Shown in pieces: positions 63,265-64,000 of a stretch of DNA of 64,000 nucleotides (position 1 is the first letter of the stretch; every line of letters begins with the position of its first letter). The notes under the pieces were generated by a model that saw only the letters and a program-made list of their open reading frames with translations, was not told where the DNA came from and did no database searches. The stretch spans positions 124,001 to 188,000 of the forward strand of contig JAHDVF020000046.1 in NCBI GenBank assembly GCA_022606425.2. Direction: 5' to 3'. Origin of the DNA: Lepidostoma basale. Its lineage: Eukaryota; Arthropoda; Insecta; Trichoptera; Lepidostomatidae. The translations under genes were made by a program, and so were the position numbers.

Positions 63265-63832
63265 AAGATATGTCAGGAAAGAAAAATGTGGCAGTCCATG
63301 GCGCACTCAAAGTCATCATTACAAAAATATAAAAATATCCACTAAAGCAGTATAAAATGGAGTTCTTGTTCCAACACTTATGTATGATAGTGAAGCTTGG
63401 AGCTGGCACAAAATTATGAAATTAGGATATATGTCGTAGAAATGAGATCACTGAAATGAATATACGTAAAAATGACGAAATAAGGGAGAAATGTAAGGCA
63501 GATAATTACATCATAAGTAAAATTAAAAAAGGATCCCTGAGTAGTTTGGACAAACGAAACGAATGGACGAGAGACGAATGGTTAAAATGTTGTTTACAAG
63601 CGGTATGAGTGGAAAGAGAAGCTGCGGAAGACTAAAGAAAGCATGACATGACCAAATTAATTAAATACTAACAGGCGGGCACATTCGAAGTCGGAAAAAT
63701 CAACGAGCTTATAAATTACAATATATGGAAGTAAAGGAATTAAGAGCGGTATGTCAGAACATAACAGTATGGCGGTCCATCCTCTCTGCCTACCGCTACG
63801 CTGATATGGTGTGATGGTTAGTTAGTTAGTTT
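63265..63832 (+). mobile_element. LINE-C rearranged and diverged copy
   Basis: 63265-63300 repeats an ICQERKMWQSM scrap. From 63357 an element runs through GVLVPTLMYDSEAW, the MRSLK, KRMDERRMVKMLFTSGMSGK and HIRSRK blocks to CTCTCTGCCTACCGC and GTGATGGTTAG. Many stops. It belongs to the same subfamily as 32085. 63833-64000 is unassigned. Confidence 0.68.
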
Positions 63833-64000
63833 TACAATTAAAAAAATGGAATATGATTTTAAATCATCCCTTTTGCAGAAATATAAGTTATTTTAAAATA
63901 AAGAAAATATCTCCCAACGTGTCAAGCATAGATAAATGTGTCAAACTTCTCGCTACAAATTCAAAAGCTCTCCATCAAAACTGCACAAAGCAGCTCGGTG

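Overview
This is a gene-poor, AT-rich, repeat-saturated stretch of an animal nuclear genome, most likely an insect. The evidence is spliceosomal introns, many degraded RTE-like and jockey-like LINE ends, Penelope-like fragments, a Transib transposon and a tRNA-derived SINE. The order (beetle, moth or other) cannot be settled from the window. Family names such as LINE-C or PLE-G are labels invented here.

One host gene is supported. Three plus-strand exons at 7883-8003, 40098-40174 and 50553-50806 have matching splice phases. Joined, they encode about 149 residues resembling the C-terminal region of SBSPON (somatomedin-B and thrombospondin type-1 domain-containing protein). The somatomedin-B and TSP1 exons must lie upstream of the window. 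The two introns are 32.1 kb and 10.4 kb, so almost everything from 8 to 50.5 kb is intron filled with mobile DNA.

The most notable element is at 11430-15285. A hAT-like element (8-bp duplication CAAACACT) carries inside it a 2999-bp Transib element (5-bp duplication CGTAG). Transib ends match the RAG recombination-signal heptamer (CACAGTG). The Transib has unusually long, about 710-bp, terminal inverted repeats. It holds a broken RAG1-related transposase that keeps the first catalytic-Asp region and loses the rest.

The remainder is layered retroelement debris. LINE-C is the commonest family (about 30 pieces) and has a conserved 3' hairpin plus a TTAG or GTT tail. A SINE-like family, Q-C, shares that 3' end, and one copy has an 11-bp target duplication. 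Other LINE families are A, B, D, F, J, K, N, O, P, U and V. Penelope-like pieces carry hammerhead-ribozyme-like motifs, often in palindromic pairs. There are four inverted-repeat elements of the MITE type, a tRNA-derived SINE, a 208-bp tandem array and a 1-kb pyrimidine-rich minisatellite. Nested insertions give a relative chronology at many places.

Downstream of the SBSPON-like gene, 51-53.3 kb is unique-looking AT-rich DNA, and 53.3-64 kb returns to repeats. No rRNA, true tRNA gene or CRISPR array was seen.
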